In this document: positions 1-7,873 of the stretch, in pieces
How positions within the stretch are numbered: the stretch's first letter is position 1
Layout: every line of letters begins with the position of its first letter
Assembly (NCBI RefSeq): GCF_902459485.1
Contig: NZ_LR699119.1
Span: forward strand, 558,001 to 622,000
Source: Aquicella siphonis
GTDB taxonomy: Bacteria > Pseudomonadota > Gammaproteobacteria > DSM-16500
Direction: 5' to 3'
Length of the DNA: 64,000 bases
Made by a program: the position numbers and the translations under genes
Notes under the pieces: model-generated
The model's database searches: none
What the model was told of the DNA's origin: nothing
What the model saw: the letters and a program-made list of their open reading frames with translations, nothing else

Positions 1-223
1 GTCTTACCACCTGGCCTTTTCCACGCATGGCGACATGTGTGACATGCACTCCGCCGGCGAGCGCGATTTGCACGCTGTTGTCAGTTGAGCCGTTGTCGTA
101 TACATAGAGGTCGGATTGTGGAAAATACTGTTTGAAATCATGGATGACCCGCGGCAGGGTGGCGCTTTCGTTATAGCAGGGGATCAGAATTGCGATGCGG
201 GGATTGGCTGTTGAATTATCCAT
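1..223 (-). CDS. Family 2 glycosyltransferase, N-terminal part
   Basis: Only the first 74 codons lie in the window; the gene runs off the left edge. The start codon is the ATG whose first base is 223. The visible protein opens with RIAILIPCYNESATLP and has YVYDNGSTDNS about 25 residues later. These are the nucleotide-sugar-binding motifs of GT-A fold family 2 transferases of the DPM1/ArnC type. Such enzymes move a sugar from a nucleotide donor to a lipid carrier or growing glycan at the inner membrane face. It lies 120 bp downstream of a GT-C glycosyltransferase on the same strand, so the two may act in one glycan pathway. Acceptor and sugar cannot be told from this fragment. Confidence 0.85.
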   Translation of the reverse strand, partial: MDNSTANPRIAILIPCYNESATLPRVIHDFKQYFPQSDLYVYDNGSTDNSVQIALAGGVHVTHVAMRGKGQVVR

Positions 224-343
224 TAGTAACCCTGTCCAGCTTGTATTCCAGAGATGACATCAATCGTATCATCTTAGCAAAGACAGTCATAAATACAACC
301 TCCGGGCAGACTGCCCCGCGATTTTTGGCAGAGGCTGTACACA

Positions 344-2242
344 TCAGAACATGACCTTGTTCCACTGATCCTTTTGAAAACGCGGATCCGGTTTCTGCCC
401 GTTTATGTCTGGCAGGAGTTTCAGGCGGTAATCCACGATGGCATTTGAAGAAAATTCACCCTGCTGCAAGCTGATCCTGTCTCCTCGTGCATAAGGCTTG
501 CCATTGATTTCAATGCTGCCGGCCGCATCGGATTCAATCAGGTATTGACCGCTGAATTTCAGGACAAACAAGCCTTTTCCTCTGGGGATGCGCGGCGCAT
601 AAAGATAAATGCTGCCCCACCAATGTTCATATTGTGAATCAAGATAATGTTTGATTTTATATGGCAGGGCATTGATCCGGTAATTATTCACATAAAATTT
701 TACCGCGGATGATCTGAGCGACTGAATCACGGAATCTGCCGTTGCATCGGGATCTTCATATAACGAAGCGAGCATGACCGTCCTTAGCCTGGGAGTGGGT
801 TTGTAAAGATAATCGATGGCGGGTCCCATTAAATGCCGCAATCCCGCGATGGGCTGGTTTCTGTTGTAGATCAGTTCCACGCCGGCGACATAATCACCGC
901 GCGTCGCGAGCAAGCTGCCAATCATTCGGACCTGGGCTTTCTGATAGTCCCCGTTCATGCTGGCGAGCCGTGCGGGCAGTAATGAGACGGGATAAATGAG
1001 ACCGACAAAGAGAACGGTGAGAAGGATGAGCGGCAGAAACAGGCTGCGCAGCGATGCGCGCGCGCTGTTCCCGCTCGTGATATAAGCGATGAGAGAAACG
1101 GGAATGAGGCAAAAGAACAAATAAGCGCCGGGTAATTCCAGAAAGGAAATCAGCAGCAGAATGGCAGCCAGATAAATCAGCAGAAAAGCCTGGAGAAACC
1201 GTTTGGAAACGAACAGCCGCAACGCCGGCGCGGGTGAGAAGACAGCCTGGGTCCAGGAGGCGAAGGCGGCATACAAGACAAAAAATACCGGTATGGTGAC
1301 TTGCATGTAATATGGAAATACCTGCTTGTACGGGATCAGTGACAGCAGGATTACACAGGCAAAAATAACAATAAACATGCGGTCACGGAAACGGGTGTCA
1401 TTTTCATGGGTGACAAACAGACTGACAAGTGTCAGCGGCCATAACAGAAACAGCAGGGGATTGTGGAGAATAATGTTTTGCCAGAACAGCCGGCGCGCGG
1501 TGTCATACCAATCCAGTCGATACATGGCGGACGCCTCATGAAAAACACTGTTGATCACAGTGTTCCAATCGGTCACCCATGACCAGAGCGCGAGATACAT
1601 CAGGATTAAAGCCCCGCAGCCGGCATTGAAAGCCGCAAGATTTCGCAGGTTTTTTATCTGGCGGTCATACGCAAGCCACTGAATCGCCAGGGCGCAGTTG
1701 CCGGCAAAAATATACCAAATGGCTTTTTGTGTGGTTGCAAATCCGAGTCCAAGCAGAATTCCGGCGGTCAGAAAACGCTTTTCCAGCAGGAACAGAAGTG
1801 AAAAAAAGCAAAACCAGTAACCGAGTAAATCCACGCGTATCTGTGTGGAATAAGAGAGAACAATTTCTGAAGAAACCAGGATGAATAAGCTGATCAGAAC
1901 GCCGGTCCGGGAAAAATATCGTGTTAACCATAATGAAGAGATAAACAGAATAAACATGTTGAGGAAAGCGAAAGTGTCTTTTACGGTAATCAGGGTTTGC
2001 ATGATGCCGCGAGCCGATAACATGGGCGGCAATAAAAGATAATATCCCAGTATGGTCTTATAGGGAGCGAAATCACGATAGGGCAATCCGTCCTTGTAAC
2101 GGTAGATGAAATGGGCGAACCAGAATTCATCCACTGAAAGCATGGCGTAGCGGTTATAGGCAAGTACCATGACCAGATAGACCAGACAAACGCCCGCGAG
2201 CGAAAGTATAAAAGAACGATGCTGAATTTTATCTGTCGTCAA
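344..2242 (-). CDS. Multi-pass GT-C type membrane glycosyltransferase-like protein (632 aa)
   Basis: This is a long hydrophobic protein with about ten or more membrane segments in its first 420 residues, then a soluble tail of roughly 190 residues. The first external loop carries SVDEFWFAHF, an acidic pair in the place where GT-C enzymes (ArnT, PMT, mannosyltransferases) have catalytic acid residues. GT-C enzymes use polyprenyl-phosphate sugars and glycosylate on the periplasmic face; the exact sugar and acceptor are unknown here. The start is taken as TTG at 2242 with an AGGA element about 9 bp upstream; no ATG start fits well. It is followed on the same strand by the GT2 gene, which could make the lipid-linked donor. 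Family assignment is by topology and the acidic loop, so it is moderately sure. Confidence 0.7.
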   Translation of the reverse strand: MTTDKIQHRSFILSLAGVCLVYLVMVLAYNRYAMLSVDEFWFAHFIYRYKDGLPYRDFAPYKTILGYYLLLPPMLSARGIMQTLITVKDTFAFLNMFILFISSLWLTRYFSRTGVLISLFILVSSEIVLSYSTQIRVDLLGYWFCFFSLLFLLEKRFLTAGILLGLGFATTQKAIWYIFAGNCALAIQWLAYDRQIKNLRNLAAFNAGCGALILMYLALWSWVTDWNTVINSVFHEASAMYRLDWYDTARRLFWQNIILHNPLLFLLWPLTLVSLFVTHENDTRFRDRMFIVIFACVILLSLIPYKQVFPYYMQVTIPVFFVLYAAFASWTQAVFSPAPALRLFVSKRFLQAFLLIYLAAILLLISFLELPGAYLFFCLIPVSLIAYITSGNSARASLRSLFLPLILLTVLFVGLIYPVSLLPARLASMNGDYQKAQVRMIGSLLATRGDYVAGVELIYNRNQPIAGLRHLMGPAIDYLYKPTPRLRTVMLASLYEDPDATADSVIQSLRSSAVKFYVNNYRINALPYKIKHYLDSQYEHWWGSIYLYAPRIPRGKGLFVLKFSGQYLIESDAAGSIEINGKPYARGDRISLQQGEFSSNAIVDYRLKLLPDINGQKPDPRFQKDQWNKVMF

Positions 2243-2457
2243 CTTGGCGTATCCTCATGGGTTTTTCCTGATAAGTATCCCGCCATGCTTGTTGCATGGG
2301 GACTTCTTCGTGTTTTATTATCACTGAATGTTATGAAGGAGCAACAGGTTTATCCAGCATCTTTAACCCGGACCTGATTAAATGATTACCGGACGCACTG
2401 CCTTCTGTGGGTGCCGGAGTGCCGCGACTGCCTCGCGATTGTAAACGGACTTTTTCT

Positions 2458-3951
2458 ATGCAGACTCATGTGGTCATTATTGGCGCAGGCCCGGCAGGAT
2501 TGACAGCTGCTTATTTACTCTCGAAAGACAGGATCCCGGTGACTGTTATAGAAGCCGATCCTGACTATGTGGGCGGGATTGCGCGCACAGTCAAATACAA
2601 GGGGTATCATTTTGATATCGGCGGTCACCGCTTTTTTTCCAAAGCGGAGGAAGTGGAGGCTCTGTGGTCTGAAATATTGCCCGATGACATGCTGGAGCGG
2701 CCGCGCTCTTCACGGATTTTGTATCGCCAGAAATTTTTTTCCTATCCCTTGCGCGCTTTCGAGGCTTTAAGCAAGCTGGGCTGGCTGGAATCCAGCCTGT
2801 GTGTCTTGTCCTATCTGAAAGTGCGGATCCGGCCGTTGGGGAGACAAAAGAGCTTTGCAGACTGGGTAACCAATCATTTTGGCGCAAGATTATTCCGTAT
2901 CTTTTTTAAAACGTATACCGAAAAAGTCTGGGGCATGTCTTGTGATGAAATTTCCGCCGACTGGGCGGCGCAGCGAATCAAAGGCCTGTCCCTGTTTTCC
3001 GCCATTGCCCACGCTCTCATGCCCGGCGCCTGGCTAAGGCGGCGCGCCAAGCCGGTCATCAAGACGCTGATTGATACTTTCCGCTATCCGCGCAAGGGGC
3101 CGGGCATGTTATGGGAAGTATGCACGAAAAAAATCCTTCAAAATGACGGCCAGGTCATCATGGGACATGCGGTTTATCACTGCGCCTATGACAGTGATGA
3201 AAAAAAATGGGAAATCCGCTGCCGTGATGAGCATGGGCAAGAGCGTGCGCTTAGCGCGACGCATGTCATTTCTTCCGCTCCTTTGCGTGATCTGGTGTTG
3301 AATTACCTGAGTCCGCCGCCTTCAGAAACCCTGGCTGCCGCAGCCGGGGGATTGCATTACCGGGATTTTTTGATTGTGGTCCTGATACTCAGGGATCAGG
3401 AAAAATTCACGGATAACTGGATTTACGTGCATGATGACCATGTTGATGTCGCACGCATCCAGAATTTCAAATCCTGGTCGCCGGAGATGGTACCGGAGCC
3501 GGGCATGTGCAGTTATGGCATGGAATATTTTTGTTCGCGCGGCGATTCCATCTGGTCTGCGCCGGATCATGAGCTGATTGCCAAGGCTGTCAGGGAAATC
3601 ACAGCGCTGGGCCTCGCGGAAGCGGAAGACATCCTGGATGGGCGGGTTGTCCGCCAGTTGAATGCTTATCCCGTATATGACAGTCAATACCATGATCATG
3701 TCGCTACCATTCGTCAGCAGCTGGAAACACAATTTCCTTCCCTTTATCTGGTAGGGCGTAATGGCATGCACAAATATAATAATCAGGATCATGCCATGAT
3801 GACCGCCATGCTGACGGTGAAAAATATTATCGCCGGTGAACGGCTTTACGATGTCTGGTGTGTGAACCAGGACGCTGAGTATATTGAAGCAGGTTCAGCT
3901 GCGGCGAATCCGCTTGTCAGCGGATTACGCCGCGTTCCCAGCCGTTTCTGA
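2458..3951 (+). CDS. FAD-dependent oxidoreductase, UDP-galactopyranose mutase / protoporphyrinogen-oxidase-like (497 aa)
   Basis: The protein begins QTHVVIIGAGPAGLTAAY, a Rossmann dinucleotide-binding motif (GxGxxG), followed by an acidic residue ending the second strand (VIEAD). It then has GGHRFFSK, typical of the NAD(P)/FAD amine-oxidase-like group often encoded with polysaccharide genes. A conserved C-terminal FAD motif is visible at LVGRNGMHKYNNQDHAM. The chosen ATG at 2458 sits directly before the Rossmann strand; an in-frame upstream extension to 2407 adds 17 residues with no family resemblance. Divergent from the GT-C gene and followed 76 bp later by a cysteine desulfurase. The likely role is redox or isomerisation chemistry on a sugar nucleotide or lipid, but the substrate cannot be named. 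Confidence 0.75.
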   Translation: MQTHVVIIGAGPAGLTAAYLLSKDRIPVTVIEADPDYVGGIARTVKYKGYHFDIGGHRFFSKAEEVEALWSEILPDDMLERPRSSRILYRQKFFSYPLRAFEALSKLGWLESSLCVLSYLKVRIRPLGRQKSFADWVTNHFGARLFRIFFKTYTEKVWGMSCDEISADWAAQRIKGLSLFSAIAHALMPGAWLRRRAKPVIKTLIDTFRYPRKGPGMLWEVCTKKILQNDGQVIMGHAVYHCAYDSDEKKWEIRCRDEHGQERALSATHVISSAPLRDLVLNYLSPPPSETLAAAAGGLHYRDFLIVVLILRDQEKFTDNWIYVHDDHVDVARIQNFKSWSPEMVPEPGMCSYGMEYFCSRGDSIWSAPDHELIAKAVREITALGLAEAEDILDGRVVRQLNAYPVYDSQYHDHVATIRQQLETQFPSLYLVGRNGMHKYNNQDHAMMTAMLTVKNIIAGERLYDVWCVNQDAEYIEAGSAAANPLVSGLRRVPSRF

Positions 3952-4027
3952 TGGAACCGCTGTTTTTGACTTTCCATATAAAAATGACTATTTTATAGAC
4001 ATTATTATCATAACCACACAGAAACGA

Positions 4028-5158
4028 ATGAAACCCATATACCTTGATTATGCGGCGACAACGCCTGTTGATTCCAGAGTGGCGGCCAGAATGGCGGAAT
4101 GCCTCACGCTGGACGGCATGTTTGGAAATCCTGCTTCCCTTCATGATTATGGCCGCTCAGCCAGAGAAGTGGTGGAAGCCGCGCGCGCATGTGTGGCAGC
4201 GTATATTCATGCAGATCCCTCTGAAATTATCTGGACTTCGGGGGCGACCGAATCCGACAATCTGGCACTGAAAGGCGCGGTGCGGTTATATCAGCACAAA
4301 GGCAGGCACATCGTCACCATGAAGACCGAGCACAAGGCTGTACTTGATACCTGCGCTTGTCTGGAGAAAGAAGGTTATCTCATCACTTATCTGCTGCCCG
4401 AAGCGGACGGCCGGCTTTCCCTGGAAAAATTCATTGCGGCTTTGAGAGAAGACACGATACTCGCCTCCATCATGCACGTGAATAATGAAACAGGTGTGAT
4501 TCAGGACATAAGTGCCCTGGCACAAGAAACAGCCGCGCGCGGCATCTTGCTGCATGTGGATGCGGCGCAAAGCCCTGGCAAGCTGCCGCTGGATGTCAGA
4601 AACACGCAGGTGGATTTACTGTCTCTGTGCGCGCATAAAGCTTATGGTCCCAAGGGGATAGGCGCGTTGTATTTACGCAAAAGACCCCGGGTCAGAGTAG
4701 AGCCGCTGATTCATGGGGGCGGTCATGAGCAAGGCATGCGTTCAGGCACGCTCGCCACCCATCAAATGGCAGGAATGGGAGAGGCTTTCCGGTTGGCGCA
4801 AGAGTGCATGGTGCAGGAAACAAACGCCATACGCCAGTTGCGCAACCGCTTTTTAGAGAGGCTAGGTTCCATAAAAAACCTGCGGGTGAACAGTGATTCT
4901 GTTCACGCAGTGCCGCATATTCTCAATCTTCGTTTTGAAGGCATGCTGGCTGACGCCATCCTGGCCCAGGTTCCGGAAATTGCCGTTTCTACCGCCTCGG
5001 CGTGCCAGGGCAAGGGGACAGAGGGTTCTTATGTACTGCGTGCCATGGGACTAGATGACAGTCAATCCAAAAGTTCCATGCGTGTTTCTTTCGGACGTTT
5101 TACCACCGCAGACCACGTTGATAAAGCCGCGGATCTGATTTGCCGTGTGTTTTCGTGA
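4028..5158 (+). CDS. IscS/NifS-like cysteine desulfurase, short form (376 aa)
   Basis: A PLP enzyme that releases sulfur from cysteine as an enzyme persulfide for Fe-S clusters or thiolated tRNA. Key residues are in place: His102 in KTEHKAVLDTC, Lys204 (Schiff base) in CAHKAYGPKG, the RSGT phosphate motif, and the persulfide Cys326 in STASACQGKG. The ATG at 4028 begins MKPIYLDYAATTP, the usual family N-terminus; the in-frame start at 3884 would overlap the upstream gene. The protein stops soon after GRFTT, so it lacks the last ~30 residues that IscS uses to bind IscU. No iscU, iscA or tRNA thiolase gene is nearby, so it may serve a special sulfur acceptor rather than general cluster assembly. 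Confidence 0.88.
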   Translation: MKPIYLDYAATTPVDSRVAARMAECLTLDGMFGNPASLHDYGRSAREVVEAARACVAAYIHADPSEIIWTSGATESDNLALKGAVRLYQHKGRHIVTMKTEHKAVLDTCACLEKEGYLITYLLPEADGRLSLEKFIAALREDTILASIMHVNNETGVIQDISALAQETAARGILLHVDAAQSPGKLPLDVRNTQVDLLSLCAHKAYGPKGIGALYLRKRPRVRVEPLIHGGGHEQGMRSGTLATHQMAGMGEAFRLAQECMVQETNAIRQLRNRFLERLGSIKNLRVNSDSVHAVPHILNLRFEGMLADAILAQVPEIAVSTASACQGKGTEGSYVLRAMGLDDSQSKSSMRVSFGRFTTADHVDKAADLICRVFS

Positions 5159-5180
5159 CACTGCGTTTTGCCTGCATGTT

Positions 5181-6689
5181 TCAAGCCGGTGCGGCAGGAA
5201 GAATCGCGTCTGCCCGCGTTTGCGGCGGCAAGAAGGCAATGCCGATTCTGACCGGGGCTGAAATATTTTTACTGCGGTGCCGGACGAATTCCTTGATGAC
5301 GGGCGGCAGTAAACGCGGAAATTCCTTGCGTATATCTTCAGGGACGGATTCTGCCTGATTCATGTCCCACACAAATACGGCTCCTTTTTCACGCAAGTCA
5401 TCGAGAGAAACCCAGGGAGCCCGGCGCTTGTTCCATTCGACAAAAACGGCCGGATGATCCGGCGAATAAAATCCGATGTTGCCGCCTATCCAGCGCGGTC
5501 CTCCTACATACTCCAGCCGGGTGTGATAACGTTCATGCCAGAGTTGAGTGATCGCGCGCGCCATTTCCTGTCCGGGATAGTTGGCGCTTGCCAGGGAAGA
5601 AGTGTTCAGGAGACGGATGCTGTAACCAGTGATCATCACGCCCATTAACAGAAAAACGCAAGCGATGAAACAATAAAGTTGTTTTCGCGATAATGCGGGC
5701 CGAAGTGACGCGGTCAGTATGATTCCCCAGGTTGATAACAGAGGCATGCCCCAGCCTGCGCGCAGCTTTGTGCCGAAAAGAACGGAAAGCATCAGCGTCA
5801 ATAATAAAGGCATGATGCCGATATAAAATAAAAATGCCTGGTTAAAAGCGCCGATTATATCCTGTTGAGGCGGTGTCTGGTTTTCTTTGCCTAAGTACAG
5901 CATGCTGTAAAGAACGAGAGCCGGCAAAAAGGCTTCCAATTGTTCCAGCGTGAAGGCGGCGGGATATAAAATATGATTGATCCAGCCTGGCGCGCTGCGG
6001 CCGCGTTCGATCACATAATGGATGGTAATGAAATCATGCTGGAACAGCCAGACGCCGTGCGGGAGGATGATGAGAAGAAACGCGGTGAGTCCGAGGTAAG
6101 GTCCGGGTCGTGAAAAATGTTTCCAGTGTTGGGAATGCGTCAGGAGAAACAATCCCATTCCGGCCAGCAGCGTACTGGTATAGTATTTTGCCATCATGCC
6201 CAAACCGGCAAAAACACCGGTCAAAAGCCAGGGCATATATCCGGATGAACGCAGGGCGCGATAGAAATAATAGACCGCCAGCGGCCAGAGACATAATTCC
6301 AGCGTGTTATCGTTGAAATCGATGGCGTGAAAGTTGTAATACTGAATGCCTTCCAGCAGCATGACGGAAATCAGCGCATGGGCGGGAGTAAGCATTTCCC
6401 GCGCCAGCCGCCATACCGCCCACAGACCGGTCACCACGCAAATCTGGCTAAAAAGATAAATTACCCAGCCGGAATAACGGTCAAAATATACCGCCAGGGC
6501 GGTCAGCCAACCGTTAAGAAATGGATTTTTATCATACCCCCATTCCAGCTGGTGCCCCCAGATAGTCCCTTCGATGGCATCCAGCGGCAGATTGTAACGA
6601 AGCAAAGCCGGCGCCAATGTCCAGAGCAGCAAATGTGCGCAGAGAAAAAGAGACAGCCAGCGGTTAGCATGCGATGGAGAAAGATTCAT
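5181..6689 (-). CDS. ArnT/PMT-like GT-C glycosyltransferase (502 aa)
   Basis: An integral membrane protein with about ten membrane spans and a short C-terminal periplasmic part. Near the N-terminus, after the first span, is PLDAIEGTIWGHQLEWGYDKNPFLNGW. This matches the first periplasmic loop of the PMT_2/ArnT group, with acidic residues and the conserved PP/NP-L-N-W stretch. Such proteins transfer sugars from undecaprenyl phosphate onto lipid A or other acceptors. The start is set at ATG 6689, which has GAGGG about 7 bp upstream; the frame stays open further upstream but without family resemblance. It is convergent with the cysteine desulfurase, leaving 22 bp. With the ArnB-like genes at 20.5 kb it could belong to an aminosugar-lipid A pathway, but that link is inference. 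Confidence 0.78.
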   Translation of the reverse strand: MNLSPSHANRWLSLFLCAHLLLWTLAPALLRYNLPLDAIEGTIWGHQLEWGYDKNPFLNGWLTALAVYFDRYSGWVIYLFSQICVVTGLWAVWRLAREMLTPAHALISVMLLEGIQYYNFHAIDFNDNTLELCLWPLAVYYFYRALRSSGYMPWLLTGVFAGLGMMAKYYTSTLLAGMGLFLLTHSQHWKHFSRPGPYLGLTAFLLIILPHGVWLFQHDFITIHYVIERGRSAPGWINHILYPAAFTLEQLEAFLPALVLYSMLYLGKENQTPPQQDIIGAFNQAFLFYIGIMPLLLTLMLSVLFGTKLRAGWGMPLLSTWGIILTASLRPALSRKQLYCFIACVFLLMGVMITGYSIRLLNTSSLASANYPGQEMARAITQLWHERYHTRLEYVGGPRWIGGNIGFYSPDHPAVFVEWNKRRAPWVSLDDLREKGAVFVWDMNQAESVPEDIRKEFPRLLPPVIKEFVRHRSKNISAPVRIGIAFLPPQTRADAILPAAPA

Positions 6690-6890
6690 TTCAAACCCTC
6701 GTCTTGCTTCGTCGGGTTTTGAAAATGAATTTTCATCACGGTTTGAGGCATCGCGGATTACAGGGTTGCAAGACGAAAGGTCATTTAACAATATCAACCT
6801 GGAAAAGGCAATATTTCTCGCGGTCTTACAGCGGAGCGGCCGCCTTGAAGCGTAAAACAAGCGTATGCGCACATCGCCTGTGGAAAGGGC

Positions 6891-6896
6891 TATAAT
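6891..6896 (+). promoter_or_regulatory. Candidate -10 box of the ybaK-archease-rtcB operon
   Basis: A perfect TATAAT lies 33 bp before the ATG of the deacylase gene. The corresponding -35 region is poor, so this is a candidate only. It is the only good -10 element between the divergent ArnT-like gene and the operon. Confidence 0.45.
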
Positions 6897-6928
6897 AGGA
6901 TTGTAACAATACATAAAAGGAGATGGTC

Positions 6929-7384
6929 ATGCCTGTCAAAAAACTCAAAGAATTTCTTGATAGTCATAAAGTTAAATATGTCTCCATGACCCACTCACCC
7001 GCATTCACCTCGCAGGAAATCGCCGCGGCCGCACATATATCCGGCAAACAGCTTGCAAAAACAGTCATTGTGAAAATGGATGGACGTCTTGCCATGGTGG
7101 TCTTGCCTGCGAATGACCAGGTCAATTTTGCAAAACTAAAGGACGTGACGGGTACATCGGGTGTGGATCTTGCCGCAGAATCCGAATTCAAGGACAAATT
7201 TTCGGGATGCGAAGTGGGTGCCATGCCGCCATTCGGAAATTTGTATGATATGCCGGTGTTTGTCTCCAGTCATTTGACGCATCAGGACCATATCCTGTTT
7301 AACGCCGGGTCACACTCCGAACTCATGCAATTGTCATTTGGTGATTTTGAGCGGCTGGTCAAACCTAAAGTGGTCGCATTCTAG
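6929..7384 (+). CDS. YbaK/ProX-type aminoacyl-tRNA deacylase (151 aa)
   Basis: A small single-domain protein of the YbaK/EbsC/ProXp superfamily, which hydrolyses mischarged tRNAs (for example Cys- or Ala-tRNA-Pro) in trans. Family features include [17 protein letters not shown] near residue 20, the catalytic-lysine strand [14 protein letters not shown], and the loop [12 protein letters not shown]. Two ATGs occur close together; the one at 6929 has AAGGAG six bases upstream and is preferred over 6923, which touches the ribosome-binding site. It is the first gene of a run with archease (2 bp gap) and rtcB, suggesting a shared tRNA/RNA quality-control transcript. Substrate specificity within the family is not determinable by eye. 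Confidence 0.85.
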   Translation: MPVKKLKEFLDSHKVKYVSMTHSPAFTSQEIAAAAHISGKQLAKTVIVKMDGRLAMVVLPANDQVNFAKLKDVTGTSGVDLAAESEFKDKFSGCEVGAMPPFGNLYDMPVFVSSHLTHQDHILFNAGSHSELMQLSFGDFERLVKPKVVAF

Positions 7385-7386
7385 CG

Positions 7387-7812
7387 ATGAACTTTAGATT
7401 GAAAGACACCGAAAATTATTTTGACCATGACGCCGATATTGGTATCATCGGGCGCGGAGATACTGTTGAAAATTGTTTTGCCAATACCGCCCGCGTGATG
7501 TTTTCCCTGATGGCGGACATTGAAAGTGTTCATCCACTGCAAATCATTACTTTCGAATTTGAAGAGGCGGATCTGGAACTTGCGCTGGTGACCTGGTTGA
7601 ATCTGCTGATAGCCAAATCACAGGAACATTCTCTTGTGTTTGGCGATTTCCGTTTGCGTCATGAAGGTGTCCTATGGAAAGCCACGGTGGCTGGAGAACA
7701 CTGGAGAGACAGCATGGAGCGCGGCATCGAAGTGAAGGGCGCCACGCTTACCATGTTATCCGTGAAAAAAGTAGATCACACCTGGGAAGCGCGCTGTATC
7801 GTAGACGTATAA
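7387..7812 (+). CDS. Archease, RtcB activator (141 aa)
   Basis: Archease family protein. It has the conserved N-terminal FDHDADIGIIGRGDT, whose Asp/His residues bind metal, then ENCFANTARVMFSLM and the mid-protein LVTWLNLLIAKSQE. The C-terminal strand pair GIEVKGATLTMLSV and the ending WEARCIVDV are also typical. Archeases speed guanylylation and allow multiple turnovers of the RNA ligase RtcB. The gene begins 2 bp after ybaK and is followed 61 bp later by rtcB, the classic partner. The family is common in archaea and scattered in bacteria; the strict adjacency here supports the assignment strongly. Confidence 0.9.
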   Translation: MNFRLKDTENYFDHDADIGIIGRGDTVENCFANTARVMFSLMADIESVHPLQIITFEFEEADLELALVTWLNLLIAKSQEHSLVFGDFRLRHEGVLWKATVAGEHWRDSMERGIEVKGATLTMLSVKKVDHTWEARCIVDV

Positions 7813-7873
7813 AATTCCCGTGCACATCATCTGTGTGTTTCAATCGGCTGAAAAAAGAACGAGACAGATCAAA

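Noticed and set aside
2330-2374. 14-codon frame with nearby AAGGAG upstream of the FAD oxidoreductase gene
   Set aside because: The AAGGAG is inside the frame instead of before it, and nothing links it to regulation.
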